DNA of 59,458 bases from Burkholderiales bacterium (GTDB lineage: Bacteria > Pseudomonadota > Gammaproteobacteria > Burkholderiales > Casimicrobiaceae). The position numbers were made by a program, and so were the translations under genes. Position 1 is the first letter of the stretch. Every line of letters starts with the position of its first letter. This document shows, in pieces, positions 1 through 9,576 of this stretch. The notes under the pieces were generated by a model. That model searched no databases. It was not told the DNA's origin and was given only the letters and a program-made list of their open reading frames with translations. The stretch lies in the NCBI GenBank assembly GCA_016790165.1, contig JAEUPL010000029.1:1-59458 (forward strand). Reading direction: 5' to 3'.

Positions 1-14
1 ACCCTGCGGGGCGT

Positions 15-105
15 GTCGTATTTTCGCGCCCGGTGTTGTTGCGAACGCCTTGTGGTGCCCGCACCACGGCGGCCTTCGCGCCTAACCAGGCATCGAAAAT
101 ACGAC
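15..105. repeat. Long imperfect palindrome downstream of the LOG gene
   Basis: The outermost arms, GTCGTATTTTCG at 15-26 and CGAAAATACGAC at 94-105, are a perfect 12-bp inverted repeat. The inner halves also match each other imperfectly, and the centre (GTGGTGC / GCACCAC around 52-67) pairs perfectly. The whole 91 bp could therefore fold as one long hairpin or cruciform. It lies just past the stop of the minus-strand LOG gene, so it may act in transcript termination or be a palindromic intergenic repeat. Only one copy was seen in this window. Confidence 0.6.
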
Positions 106-137
106 CGCCGCACTCGTGAAAATAGTGTTAACACGCC

Positions 138-881
138 CTAGAGCGTGAGCAACTGCTGCCGCTCGGCGCGCGTCGGGTGCGAGCCATGACTTTCGTAGGC
201 ATCGAAAATCGCGTCCACGATTTCCTGCGGCTCTTCCATGATCTGCATGAGTTCGATGTCGCCAGGCGAGATCAGTTTGTCGCGCAGCAACGTCGCGCGC
301 ATCCAGTCGTGCAGTCCGCTCCAGAATTCACGCCCGACGAGAATGATCGGCATGCGTCGCGCCTTGCCGGTTTGAATCAGCGTCAGCGCCTCGGTCAGCT
401 CGTCGAGCGTGCCAAAGCCGCCCGGCATGCAGATGAGCGCCATTGAGCTGCGCACGAAGGCGAGCTTGCGATTGAAGAAGTACTTGAACGAAATCCCCAT
501 GTCCTGCCAGGGGTTGCCGTGCTGCTCGTGAGGTAGCTGGATGTTGAGCCCAATCGAGAGGCTCTTTCCGCCGAACGCACCCACGTTGGCCGCCTCCATG
601 ATGCCCGGACCGCCGCCAGAAATCACGTTGAAACCGCTGTCCGACAAAAGCCGCGAAATGGCGACCGTGCGCTCGTACCACGGGTTGTCGTTACGCAAGC
701 GTGCCGAGCCGAAGATCGACACGGCCGGCTGCACCGGTCGGAGCTTTTCGGTGGCATAGACGAACTCCGACATAATCTGCAACGCCCGCCACGCTTCCTG
801 CCCCGGCGTCAGATCGGTGGCACTGACGGCGCTCTTCAGGCGCTCCACCTTCGCCTTCGTACTTTCGTTGTGAACGGTCAT
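138..881 (-). CDS. LOG-family protein (TIGR00730-type Rossmann fold)
   Basis: This 247-residue protein carries the two LOG signatures: a glycine-rich stretch SGGGPGIMEAAN and the PGGFGTLDEL motif (PGGxGTxxE). Known LOG proteins are cytokinin-activating phosphoribohydrolases that release the base from a nucleoside 5'-monophosphate; the bacterial substrate in vivo is often not known. Length fits the family. The ATG at 881-879 was chosen over an upstream in-frame ATG at 896 because the upstream one lies inside polA. This start codon overlaps the polA start on the other strand (CATG at 879-882), so the promoters of both genes must lie inside each other's coding sequence. Confidence 0.88.
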   Translation of the reverse strand: MTVHNESTKAKVERLKSAVSATDLTPGQEAWRALQIMSEFVYATEKLRPVQPAVSIFGSARLRNDNPWYERTVAISRLLSDSGFNVISGGGPGIMEAANVGAFGGKSLSIGLNIQLPHEQHGNPWQDMGISFKYFFNRKLAFVRSSMALICMPGGFGTLDELTEALTLIQTGKARRMPIILVGREFWSGLHDWMRATLLRDKLISPGDIELMQIMEEPQEIVDAIFDAYESHGSHPTRAERQQLLTL

Positions 882-3681
882 GGCTGATTCCCGCAAAAAA
901 CTGGTTCTTGTTGACGGTTCATCATACCTGTACCGCGCCTATCACGGCCTGCCGGACCTGCGCACCAAGGCCGGTGAGCCGACCGGCGCGATTCGCGGCG
1001 TGCTGTCGATGCTGCGCCTTTTGGTCGCCAACGAAAAGCCGGATTACTTTGCCGTTGTATTTGACGCGCCCGGCAAGACGTTTCGCGATGACTGGTACCC
1101 GGAGTACAAGGCCAACCGCTCGCCGATGCCCGACGACATGCGGCCGCAGATCCAGCCGCTCTACGACATCATCAAGGCGCACGGCTGGCCACTGATTGTC
1201 GAGAGCGGCGTGGAGGCCGACGACGTGATCGGCACGCTCGCCAAGCAGGCCGAAGCCCATGACATCGAGTGCGTGATCTCGACCGGCGACAAGGATCTGG
1301 CGCAGCTCGTCACGCCACACATCACGCTGAAGAACACGATGTCGAACGAGACGCTCGACGAAGCGGGCGTGATGGCAAAGTTCGGTGTCAAGCCCACGCA
1401 GATTCTGGATTACCTCACGCTGATCGGCGACACCGTCGACAACGTACCGGGCGTTCCCAAAGTCGGCCCGAAGACTGCAGTGAAGTGGCTCGCTGAACAC
1501 GATTCGCTCGACGCCATCGTCGCCCAGGCCGACAAGATCACCGGCGTCGTTGGCGAGAACCTGCGCAACACGCTGGAGTGGTTGCCCAAGGGAAAACAGC
1601 TGCTCACGGTGAAGTGCGACGTGCCGCTGCCCTATGCGCCAACCACGCTGGCACCGTCTCCGGCCGATACGACGGCATTGCTGGGTTACTTTGAGCGGTT
1701 CGAGTTCAAGTCCTTCCTGAATGACTTGCGAGCCGCGACCGCGGGCGCGTCGACAGTCGATGCGAGTGGGAACGGTGCGACGCCGCAACAAGCATCGCTA
1801 CTCGGCGATGGATCCGCCGGAGACAAAATTGCCCCTGCTGTGGACGGTGCGGCGCACGCTGGCAGGACAACGAAGCCACGTCGATACCGAACGATCTTCA
1901 CGACCGCTGAACTGGACGACGTGCTGCGTGCGATCAACGTAGCGCCCCTGACCTGCTTCGATACCGAAACGACGTCGCTGGAGCCAATGCTCGCCCAGGT
2001 CGTTGGCCTGTCGTTCGCGTGGACGCCATTCGAGGCGGTGTACATCCCGCTGGCGCATCGCTATCCCGGCGCGCCGGAGCAACTGCCGCTGGAGGACACG
2101 CTCGCGAAGCTCAGGCCGTGGTTCGAAGACGCCAGCAAGCCCAAACTCGCGCAAAACGCCAAGTACGACGAGCACGTGCTGCTCAACCACGGGATTCAGG
2201 TGCGCGGCATTGCGCATGACACCCTGCTCGCCGACTACGTGCTCGAGAGCCACAAGCCGCACGACATGGACTCGATGGCACTGCGTTTTCTCGACGAGAA
2301 GACCATCAAGTTCGAGGACGTGGCGGGCAAAGGGGCCAAGCAGATTGGTTTCGACGAGGTCGATATCGCCCGCGCCACCGAATACAGCGCGGAGGACGCC
2401 GATGTCACGCTGCGGCTGCACGACGCGATCTGGCCGCAGGTGGCGCAGGACGCCAAGCTGCGCTTCGTCTACGAACAGCTCGAGCTCCCCACGCGCGAGG
2501 TGCTGGTTCGCATCGAGCGCAACGGGGTTCTGATCGACAGTACGCTTCTGCAAAAGCAGTCGCACGATCTCGGCTTGCAGGTCAACGCACTGGAGCAGAA
2601 GGCGTACGAGCTGGCGGGGCAGCCGTTCAATCTGGGTTCGCCGAAGCAACTGGGGGAAATTCTGTTTGGCAAACTTGGGCTGCCGGTCAAGCGCAAGACC
2701 GCGACGGGCCAGCCCTCGACCGACGAGGAAGTGCTGACCGAGCTGGCTGAAGACTATCCGCTGCCAAAACTGCTGCTTGAGCATCGCTCGCTTTCGAAGT
2801 TGAAGAGCACTTACACCGACAAGCTGCCAAAGATGGCGAACTCGCACACTGGACGGGTGCACACCAACTACGGGCAGGCCACCGCCATCACGGGCCGGTT
2901 GTCGAGTAACGATCCGAATCTGCAGAACATCCCCGTGCGCACGCCGCAGGGCCGCGAGATACGCAAGGCCTTCATCGCAGCACCGGGCAACGTGATCGTG
3001 TCGGCAGACTATTCGCAGATCGAGCTGCGCATCATGGCGCACATCTCGCAGGACGCTTCGCTGCTCGATGCCTTCGCGAAGGGGCTCGACATTCACAAGG
3101 CCACGGCGGCGGACATCTTTGGCGTGCCGATCAGCGACATCACCAGCGAGCAGCGCCGCTACACCAAAGCGGTCAACTTCGGCCTGATTTACGGCATGGG
3201 GGCCTTCGGACTCGCTGCGCAACTTGGCATCGAACGCAACGCGGCACAGCAGTTCATCGACAAGTACTTCGCCCGCTATCCAGGCGTGGCCGAGTACATG
3301 CAGCAGACGCGTGAATCGGCGCGCGCCAGGGGCTATGTTGAAACCGTATTCGGTCGCCGCCTCACGCTCACCGACATCAACGGCGGCAACGGCCCGCGCC
3401 GCGCGGGCGCCGAGCGTGCCGCCATCAACGCGCCGATGCAGGGCACGGCGGCAGACCTCATTAAACTCGCCATGATTGCGGTGGACGACTGGTTGCACGC
3501 CGAAAAACTCGCAACCAAACTCATCATGCAGGTGCACGACGAGCTGGTGCTGGAGGTGCCGCAAGCGGAGCTTGATCTGGTCAAACGCGTTCTGCCCGAG
3601 AAGATGACGGGTGTCGCCAGCCTGCGCGTGCCACTGGTTGCGGAAGTTGGCGTGGGCCCCAACTGGGACGAAGCCCACTAA
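880..3681 (+). CDS. polA: DNA polymerase I
   Basis: This 933-residue protein has the full three-domain layout of bacterial Pol I. The 5'-3' exonuclease domain (about 6-290) begins KLVLVDGSSYLYRAYHGL. The 3'-5' proofreading domain keeps the first acidic motif (DTET near residue 360). The polymerase domain has motif A DYSQIELR near 710, motif B KAVNFGLIYG near 763 and motif C VHDELVLEV near 885. It fills gaps and removes RNA primers during replication and repair. The proofreading motif suggests active 3'-5' exonuclease, which some Pol I proteins lack. The SNF2-type helicase gene starts 24 bp downstream and is probably co-transcribed. Confidence 0.98.
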   Translation: MADSRKKLVLVDGSSYLYRAYHGLPDLRTKAGEPTGAIRGVLSMLRLLVANEKPDYFAVVFDAPGKTFRDDWYPEYKANRSPMPDDMRPQIQPLYDIIKAHGWPLIVESGVEADDVIGTLAKQAEAHDIECVISTGDKDLAQLVTPHITLKNTMSNETLDEAGVMAKFGVKPTQILDYLTLIGDTVDNVPGVPKVGPKTAVKWLAEHDSLDAIVAQADKITGVVGENLRNTLEWLPKGKQLLTVKCDVPLPYAPTTLAPSPADTTALLGYFERFEFKSFLNDLRAATAGASTVDASGNGATPQQASLLGDGSAGDKIAPAVDGAAHAGRTTKPRRYRTIFTTAELDDVLRAINVAPLTCFDTETTSLEPMLAQVVGLSFAWTPFEAVYIPLAHRYPGAPEQLPLEDTLAKLRPWFEDASKPKLAQNAKYDEHVLLNHGIQVRGIAHDTLLADYVLESHKPHDMDSMALRFLDEKTIKFEDVAGKGAKQIGFDEVDIARATEYSAEDADVTLRLHDAIWPQVAQDAKLRFVYEQLELPTREVLVRIERNGVLIDSTLLQKQSHDLGLQVNALEQKAYELAGQPFNLGSPKQLGEILFGKLGLPVKRKTATGQPSTDEEVLTELAEDYPLPKLLLEHRSLSKLKSTYTDKLPKMANSHTGRVHTNYGQATAITGRLSSNDPNLQNIPVRTPQGREIRKAFIAAPGNVIVSADYSQIELRIMAHISQDASLLDAFAKGLDIHKATAADIFGVPISDITSEQRRYTKAVNFGLIYGMGAFGLAAQLGIERNAAQQFIDKYFARYPGVAEYMQQTRESARARGYVETVFGRRLTLTDINGGNGPRRAGAERAAINAPMQGTAADLIKLAMIAVDDWLHAEKLATKLIMQVHDELVLEVPQAELDLVKRVLPEKMTGVASLRVPLVAEVGVGPNWDEAH

Positions 3682-3705
3682 CTCCGCCACGCGCACGACC
3701 AAAGC

Positions 3706-6700
3706 ATGTCTCGCGCAGCGCGCACCGCGCTCGACCTTCAGGCCGCCCGCACCGATCTCGAAAAGGAGTTCGGCGAGCAGGGCTTTCGCAATGGCATCGG
3801 CTTTGTCACCGACAAGCGGATTGCCATCGAGTCGGCCCAGATCGACGAAGAGCGTGTCTGGCATCTGGTCGCCAAAGTTCAGGATGGCAGCGGTGAGCCC
3901 TGCACCACCACGGTGGAGATGGAATTCTTCGAGTTCGGCATCGATCTCTTCGCGGCTGAATGCACTTGCGCCACTCGTCTGAACTGCAAGCACGCCGCAG
4001 GGCTCGCCTACCTGTGGACGACCCTGCAGCCGCAGCGCAATGGCACACTGACCGGGCAACCGGCAGAACCGATCGGCGACGGCGTGATTCCGGTGATTGC
4101 CGATGCCGCGGAGCCGCCCCCATCACCCACTGCGACCACCACGTTGCGCACCGGTCTGGCGCCAGAGCTCTCGCAATGGCTGCGGGCGGGCTTCGAAGGC
4201 ACCCCCCGCCTGCGGGCGAACGACGCTGAAGCCGATAACAGCAAAGCAGCGCCGGACATCGTGGCGTACCTGCTGACCGAACGCGGTGAGCTGACGATCG
4301 CCAAGGCACGCCGCCTGAAAGGCGGCGAAACGAAGCTCAACGTGCAGGCGGCCTCGCTCGCGTGGGTGACGCATGGCCACGCGACGCCGGCGTATGTCGC
4401 GCCGGAAGACGAGCCGATCCTGCGCATGATGGCAGCGACCATTGGCATGCATTCGGCCCGACCGGTGCTGGCGCTCGGTGGCGTGATCGGTGCCCAGCTA
4501 TTGAACATGGCGCTGAAGACGCAGCGACTGTGGCTAGCCCCCGACGGCTACACCGACAGCGTGACGCGCGCCCGCGCCCTCAAGGCAGCCGACGCGCCGA
4601 CGCTGGCCGAGCCGCTCGCGCTCGGCGACGCAATGCGGGCCACACTCGTCTGGGATGAAACGACCACCTCGCAAGGCCCTCGCATGGCGCTGCGTGCGCG
4701 GGGAACAGACGAAGCGGCCGCTGCCGCCAGCATGCCGATCATCGCACTGGAACCGCCGCTGGCGATTGATGCCGCACGCCGGAGTCTGCGCCCGCTGACG
4801 ACCGACGTGTCTGCGTCCACGCTGGCGCGCCTCATTGCGCTGCCCGCACTCAAGCCCGACGATGCCACGGCCTGGGCGTTTGTGGATGACGCGCTGCGCG
4901 AGCTGCCGGACTTCGCGGCGATCCCGCGTTGCCCGACCGTGGTCGCCGACAGCGCGGGGCGCGTGGAGCCACCGCTTCAGGTGCCGCAGGCGGTGCTCCG
5001 CTTTGCGCTGGTTGAGTTCGACGTGTCGGTTGGCTGGGGCCGCAATTCGAGCCTGCAGGGGCGCGTGTTCCCCGCTGTGCAGTTGCTGTTTCGTTATCCG
5101 GACGGCCGCGTCGTGCCGTTCCAGCGCAACGGGCTCGACCATGCGGTTGAGCAGCAGCGCATTGGGCGCGAGTTGGTGGGGCAGCGGCTGCGCAATGTGC
5201 GTGTGGAGTCGCAGTGGGAGATGCGCATGCCGCGCATGCTCTACACGGCTGATCGGGTGGAACCGTCGCTGGCATACGCCCGCGACATCAAGGCGGTACG
5301 GGAATCGCTGTGGGGCTTGCCCGATCACGACTGGTCGGGCCGCGGCCCCCCGGTACTGGCGGACGCACAGATGGCCGGCTTTGTCATCGAGATTGAAGCG
5401 GGTTTCCCGATATCGATGACCGACATCCCCGAGCCGACGCTCGATTTGGCACCAGGCACCGAGGTGGGCTGGTATCGGCTCTCGCTCGGGGTAGACATCG
5501 ACGGCAAGCGTGTCGATCTCGCCCCGGCGCTGGCCAAACTGATCGGCGCGCAGCAAGACCCGGAGCAATGGGTTGATGCGCTGCCCTCGGTGCAGCATGT
5601 GCTGCTCTCGGTGCCGGTGCCCGACCGCGTGAAAGCCGCTCAGGTGGTGCGCCTCAGCGGCGAGCGTATTGCCACGATCCTCAAACCGGTGTTCGACTGG
5701 TTCCACGGCGGCGGCGTGGAGCAGATCAGCGAGCTGCAGGCGGCGCTGCTGCCCGACTTGCCCAACTTCACGGTGCGCTATTTCGGCCGCGATCATCCGC
5801 GCTGGTTGGCCATGCGCGACAAGCTGCGTGAAGGCACTGAGCTGACGCCCGTCACCGCTGCGCCCGGCTTTGCCGCCACACTGCGCCCCTACCAGAACCA
5901 CGGCTTGTCGTGGCTGGCCCACCTCTACGAGCTTGGCATGGGCGCCGTGCTCGCCGACGATATGGGTTTGGGCAAAACGGTGCAAACGCTCGCGCATCTG
6001 CATCGCTTGCATCGCGGCGCGTCCTCCACTGCACCGAGTCTGATCGTCGCACCCACCTCGGTGCTGACCAACTGGCAGCGCGAGGCGGAGCGCTTCGCAC
6101 CCACCCTGAAAGTACACCGCCATCACGGCAGCGTGCGGGCCGCATCAGCCACGGCGTTTGCCAAGGCCGACGTGGTGCTGACCAGCTATCCGCTGCTGCA
6201 ACGCGACGAAAAGCTGCTCACCGGCATTGACTGGAATGTCGTGGTGTTTGATGAGGCGCAGACACTCAAGAACGCCAAGGCGAAAACCTACGTCTCGGCG
6301 CAGTCGCTCCGTGCGCAGCAGCGCATTGCGTTGACGGGCACGCCGATGGAGAACCATCTCGGTGAACTGTGGGCGATCTTCAACGTGCTGATTCCCGGCC
6401 TGCTCGGCTCGCTTGAGAGCTTCAACAGCCTCTTCCGTCACCCCATCGAGCAACGCGCCGACAGTGAGCGCATGCAACGGCTCAAGACCCGCGTCCGTGC
6501 CTTTATCCTGCGCCGCGGCCGCGATCAGGTGCTGGGCGAATTGCCGCCGAAGACGGAGTACACGCGCTGGATCGAGCTGGAGTCGGCGCAGAGCGACCTC
6601 TACGAAGCGCTGCGCACGGCGGTGCACGAGGACATCCGCCGTGTGATCGAGAAGAAGGGCCTGCGCCAGAGCACCGTGCACATCCTCGACGCGCTGCTGA

Positions 6701-7290
6701 AACTGCGTCAGGCCTGTTGCGACCCGCGCCTCGTCAAGTTGCCGGGACAATCAGCCAAAGCGATGAACGCGGGCTCCGCCAAACTCGAGTGGCTCGCCAC
6801 GCACGTGCCCGAGCTGCTGGAAGAAGGCCGCAGGGTGCTGATCTTCTCGCAATTCACCAGCATGCTGGACTTGATCGGCCAGCAGTTGAACGAACAACAA
6901 ATCCCGTTCGCTCTGCTGACCGGCGACACCGTGGACCGCGACACGCCCATTGACCGTTTTCAATCGGGCAAGGTGTCGGTGTTCCTGCTGAGCCTTAAGG
7001 CTGGCGGCGTTGGCCTCAACCTCACCGCCGCCGACACCGTGATCCACTACGACCCGTGGTGGAACCCCGCCGTCGAAGCGCAGGCCACCGCACGTGCCCA
7101 CCGCATGGGGCAGGACAAGCCGGTGATCGTCACCAAGTTGGTCGCCAAGGGCACCCTAGAGGAGCACATGCTCACCATGCTCGCGCGCAAGCGCGACCTC
7201 GCTGCGGCGTTGCTGGATGGCGGCGGCAATGCCCTCACTGGCTTGACGCTGGCGGATGTGGATGAGTTGCTGTCGCCGCTTCCGCATTGA
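3706..7290 (+). CDS. SWIM zinc-finger SNF2-family helicase/ATPase
   Basis: The 1194-residue protein starts with a SWIM-type zinc site near residues 86-96 (CTCATRLNCKH), followed by a long divergent middle region. A C-terminal SNF2 ATPase follows: DDMGLGKT (Walker A) near 751, VVFDEAQ (Walker B) near 848, TGTPMENHLGELW, and motif VI ARAHRMGQ near 1128. The family moves along double-stranded DNA and remodels nucleoprotein or RNA polymerase complexes, like RapA and HepA. The target of this protein is not known. It follows polA by 24 bp and ends 23 bp before the convergent guaA stop. Confidence 0.93.
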   Translation: MSRAARTALDLQAARTDLEKEFGEQGFRNGIGFVTDKRIAIESAQIDEERVWHLVAKVQDGSGEPCTTTVEMEFFEFGIDLFAAECTCATRLNCKHAAGLAYLWTTLQPQRNGTLTGQPAEPIGDGVIPVIADAAEPPPSPTATTTLRTGLAPELSQWLRAGFEGTPRLRANDAEADNSKAAPDIVAYLLTERGELTIAKARRLKGGETKLNVQAASLAWVTHGHATPAYVAPEDEPILRMMAATIGMHSARPVLALGGVIGAQLLNMALKTQRLWLAPDGYTDSVTRARALKAADAPTLAEPLALGDAMRATLVWDETTTSQGPRMALRARGTDEAAAAASMPIIALEPPLAIDAARRSLRPLTTDVSASTLARLIALPALKPDDATAWAFVDDALRELPDFAAIPRCPTVVADSAGRVEPPLQVPQAVLRFALVEFDVSVGWGRNSSLQGRVFPAVQLLFRYPDGRVVPFQRNGLDHAVEQQRIGRELVGQRLRNVRVESQWEMRMPRMLYTADRVEPSLAYARDIKAVRESLWGLPDHDWSGRGPPVLADAQMAGFVIEIEAGFPISMTDIPEPTLDLAPGTEVGWYRLSLGVDIDGKRVDLAPALAKLIGAQQDPEQWVDALPSVQHVLLSVPVPDRVKAAQVVRLSGERIATILKPVFDWFHGGGVEQISELQAALLPDLPNFTVRYFGRDHPRWLAMRDKLREGTELTPVTAAPGFAATLRPYQNHGLSWLAHLYELGMGAVLADDMGLGKTVQTLAHLHRLHRGASSTAPSLIVAPTSVLTNWQREAERFAPTLKVHRHHGSVRAASATAFAKADVVLTSYPLLQRDEKLLTGIDWNVVVFDEAQTLKNAKAKTYVSAQSLRAQQRIALTGTPMENHLGELWAIFNVLIPGLLGSLESFNSLFRHPIEQRADSERMQRLKTRVRAFILRRGRDQVLGELPPKTEYTRWIELESAQSDLYEALRTAVHEDIRRVIEKKGLRQSTVHILDALLKLRQACCDPRLVKLPGQSAKAMNAGSAKLEWLATHVPELLEEGRRVLIFSQFTSMLDLIGQQLNEQQIPFALLTGDTVDRDTPIDRFQSGKVSVFLLSLKAGGVGLNLTAADTVIHYDPWWNPAVEAQATARAHRMGQDKPVIVTKLVAKGTLEEHMLTMLARKRDLAAALLDGGGNALTGLTLADVDELLSPLPH

Positions 7291-7313
7291 CGCGTCATTG
7301 CGCTCGAACGGGG

Positions 7314-8894
7314 CTACTCCCACTCAATGGTCGCCGGTGGCTTGCCGGAGATGTCGTACACCACCCGATTGAAGCCGCGCACTTCGTTGATGATGCGATT
7401 CGATACTTTTGCGAGCAGCGAATGGGGCAGCTCCGCCCAGTGCGCGGTCATGAAGTCGGTGGTTTGTACGGCGCGCAGCGCGACGACGTTTTCGTACGTA
7501 CGGCCGTCGCCCATCACGCCCACGCTCTTGACCGGGAGGAACACTGCGAACGCCTGAGCCGTGAGGTCGTACCAGCTGACGCCGTTCGCATCCTTCGCCG
7601 CGCGCAGCTCCTCGATAAAGATGGCGTCAGCGCGCCGCAGCAGATCGGCGGCAGGTCGCGTGACCTCGCCAAGAATGCGCACGCCGAGGCCAGGACCGGG
7701 GAACGGATGGCGATAGACCATTTCGCGCGGCAGGCCCAATGCCACCCCGAGCTCGCGCACTTCGTCCTTAAACAGTTCGCGCAGCGGTTCGAGCAGCTTC
7801 AGGTTGAGCGTTTCGGGCAGGCCGCCGACGTTGTGGTGCGATTTGATGGTGTGCGCCTTCTTCGTCTTGGCGCCCGCGCTCTCAATGACGTCCGGGTAGA
7901 TCGTGCCCTGCGCGAGCCACTTGGCGGCGGGCAATTTCTTCGCCTCGGCCTGGAACACTTCAACGAACTCGCGGCCGATGATCTTTCGCTTCTGTTCGGG
8001 GTCAGACACCCCCTTGAGATCGCCGAGAAATTTATCGCTGGCGTCGACCGCAATCACCTTGACTCCGAGATTTCGGGCGAACATGTCCATCACCATCTCG
8101 CCCTCGTTGAGGCGCAGCAGACCGTGGTCGACAAAAACGCAGGTGAGCTGCGCACCAATCGCGCGGTGAATGAGCGCAGCCGCGACACTGGAATCGACAC
8201 CACCGGACAGCCCCAGAATGACCGCTTCGCCGCCCACCTGCTCACGGATACGCGCGACGGCGGTGTCGATGTAATTCGGCATGGTCCATGTCGGCTTCGC
8301 TTGGCAGATATCGAGCACGAAGCGTCGCAGCATCGCCGTTCCCTGGCGGGTGTGCGTCACTTCGGGATGAAACTGCACCGCGTAAAAGCCACGTTCTTCA
8401 TCAGCCATCCCGGCGATAGGGCAGCTCGGCGTGGATGCCATCAATTTGAAGCCCGGCGGCATCGCGGTGACTTTGTCGCCGTGGCTCATCCAGACGTGCA
8501 GCATGCCGTGGCCCTCTGGCGTCCGTACGTCTTCAATACCGTCGAACAACTTGGTGTGACCGCGGGCGCGCACCTCAGCGTGACCGAACTCGCGGTGGTC
8601 GCTGGCCTCGACGCTACCGCCTAGTTGCACGGTCATCGTAAACATGCCGTAACAGATGCCCAGCACTGGAACACCCTGCGTGAACACAGCCGCCGGAGCG
8701 CGCAGGTCATGCGCTTCGTAGGTGCTGGCGTGGCTGCCCGAGAGGATGATGCCTTCCGGGTTGTATTCGCGGATGAAATCCTCCGATACGTCGTTCGGAT
8801 GCAGTTCGCAGTAGACGCCCATCTCTCGCACTCGCCGGGCGATGAGTTGGGTGACCTGAGAGCCAAAATCTAGAATGAGAATGCCGCGGGACAT
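7314..8894 (-). CDS. guaA: GMP synthase (glutamine-hydrolysing)
   Basis: This 526-residue enzyme converts XMP to GMP, using glutamine and ATP. The N-terminal class I amidotransferase has the nucleophile Cys81 (GICYGMF) and the His/Glu pair in QFHPEVTHT. The ATP-pyrophosphatase domain has the SGGVDSS P-loop, and the C-terminal dimerisation domain ends in the usual IEWE. The residue four after the nucleophile is Phe85, where class I amidotransferases normally have Gln (GICxGxQ). It lies downstream of guaB and a DUF2059 gene on the same strand, separated from the latter by a hairpin. Confidence 0.97.
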   Translation of the reverse strand: MSRGILILDFGSQVTQLIARRVREMGVYCELHPNDVSEDFIREYNPEGIILSGSHASTYEAHDLRAPAAVFTQGVPVLGICYGMFTMTVQLGGSVEASDHREFGHAEVRARGHTKLFDGIEDVRTPEGHGMLHVWMSHGDKVTAMPPGFKLMASTPSCPIAGMADEERGFYAVQFHPEVTHTRQGTAMLRRFVLDICQAKPTWTMPNYIDTAVARIREQVGGEAVILGLSGGVDSSVAAALIHRAIGAQLTCVFVDHGLLRLNEGEMVMDMFARNLGVKVIAVDASDKFLGDLKGVSDPEQKRKIIGREFVEVFQAEAKKLPAAKWLAQGTIYPDVIESAGAKTKKAHTIKSHHNVGGLPETLNLKLLEPLRELFKDEVRELGVALGLPREMVYRHPFPGPGLGVRILGEVTRPAADLLRRADAIFIEELRAAKDANGVSWYDLTAQAFAVFLPVKSVGVMGDGRTYENVVALRAVQTTDFMTAHWAELPHSLLAKVSNRIINEVRGFNRVVYDISGKPPATIEWE

Positions 8895-8931
8895 GACGTT
8901 GATACTGTTCTTTATCTACCGGGGGGGGACA

Positions 8932-8959
8932 GAAACGAGAAGGGGCCGCGAGGCCCCTT
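8932..8959 (-). terminator. Hairpin between the DUF2059 gene and guaA
   Basis: AAGGGGCC (8940-8947), a GCGA loop and GGCCCCTT (8952-8959) form a perfect 8-bp stem. Read on the minus strand, it follows the DUF2059 stop and precedes guaA by about 45 bp. The trailing sequence is only weakly T-rich (TCTCGTTTC). It may terminate the guaB-DUF2059 transcript in part, with the rest reading into guaA. Confidence 0.6.
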
Positions 8960-8966
8960 GCTGGTA

Positions 8967-9560
8967 TTACTTTTTGGCGGGAGGTTGCGCGGCTCCGGCA
9001 GGTGCAGGTGACGCACCAGCAGCGGGTGCCGCAGGCGCCTTGGGCGGATCGGGCAGCTTGAGCCCCTCCTTCTTAAGCGCGGCATCAATGTTTTTGTCCA
9101 CCTCACCAGAAAGTGAGTCGGCCCACTTCATCGCGGCCTGATAGGTATCGCCATTGACTTTGCCCTGCGACGCCAACAACTTCTTGCCACTAGCACCTTG
9201 GTAGAACTTGACGATGTCGTTGATCTCGGCTGCTGTGAACGCGTTGTGATAGACGAGCGTCACCTGCTCAACCAAGCCGCCCGGTGTGTCAGCCTTTGCC
9301 GCGAGTGTTGCGGCAAAGGCGTCACGCGCGATGGTGAAGCCCTTGTCAGGAAACTTCGGGTCGAGCTGCTTGACACCGGGCACCCAGGACTGGATCGTGC
9401 TGTTTGCCAGCTGCTCGGGGATCGCCTTGAGGTTGGTGATCTCGAGCAGGGTTTTGATCTGCGCACGTTTGGCCGCAGTGAGGTCTTCGGCGCTGGCGAC
9501 TGCCGTGGCACCGATGAAGATGGCCAGCGTGGTGGTGGCGACAAAAAGCTTGTTTTTCAT
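8967..9560 (-). CDS. DUF2059-domain secreted protein
   Basis: The 197-residue protein begins with a clear signal peptide (MKNKLFVATTTLAIFIGA, cleavage after ASA near residue 23). A helical DUF2059 domain follows, and then a low-complexity Pro/Ala tail from about residue 168. The ATG at 9560 was chosen over an upstream in-frame start at 9830, which would run back into guaB. The gene lies 16 bp after guaB and before guaA, so it is probably co-transcribed with purine genes, but no purine-related role is visible. The function of DUF2059 is not known; export to the periplasm is inferred. Confidence 0.85.
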   Translation of the reverse strand: MKNKLFVATTTLAIFIGATAVASAEDLTAAKRAQIKTLLEITNLKAIPEQLANSTIQSWVPGVKQLDPKFPDKGFTIARDAFAATLAAKADTPGGLVEQVTLVYHNAFTAAEINDIVKFYQGASGKKLLASQGKVNGDTYQAAMKWADSLSGEVDKNIDAALKKEGLKLPDPPKAPAAPAAGASPAPAGAAQPPAKK

Positions 9561-9576
9561 AGCAAAGATGCGACGG

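Noticed and set aside
1798-4059. 753-codon open frame on the minus strand over polA
   Set aside because: It is antisense to polA and the SNF2 gene, has a composition of arginine, histidine and glutamine typical of a shadow frame, and shows no motif.
4534-6126. 530-codon minus-strand frame over the SNF2 gene
   Set aside because: Antisense shadow with high His/Arg content; the opposite strand holds clear family motifs.
7287-8624. 445-codon plus-strand frame over guaA
   Set aside because: Shadow of guaA, whose amidotransferase and ATP-pyrophosphatase motifs are on the minus strand.
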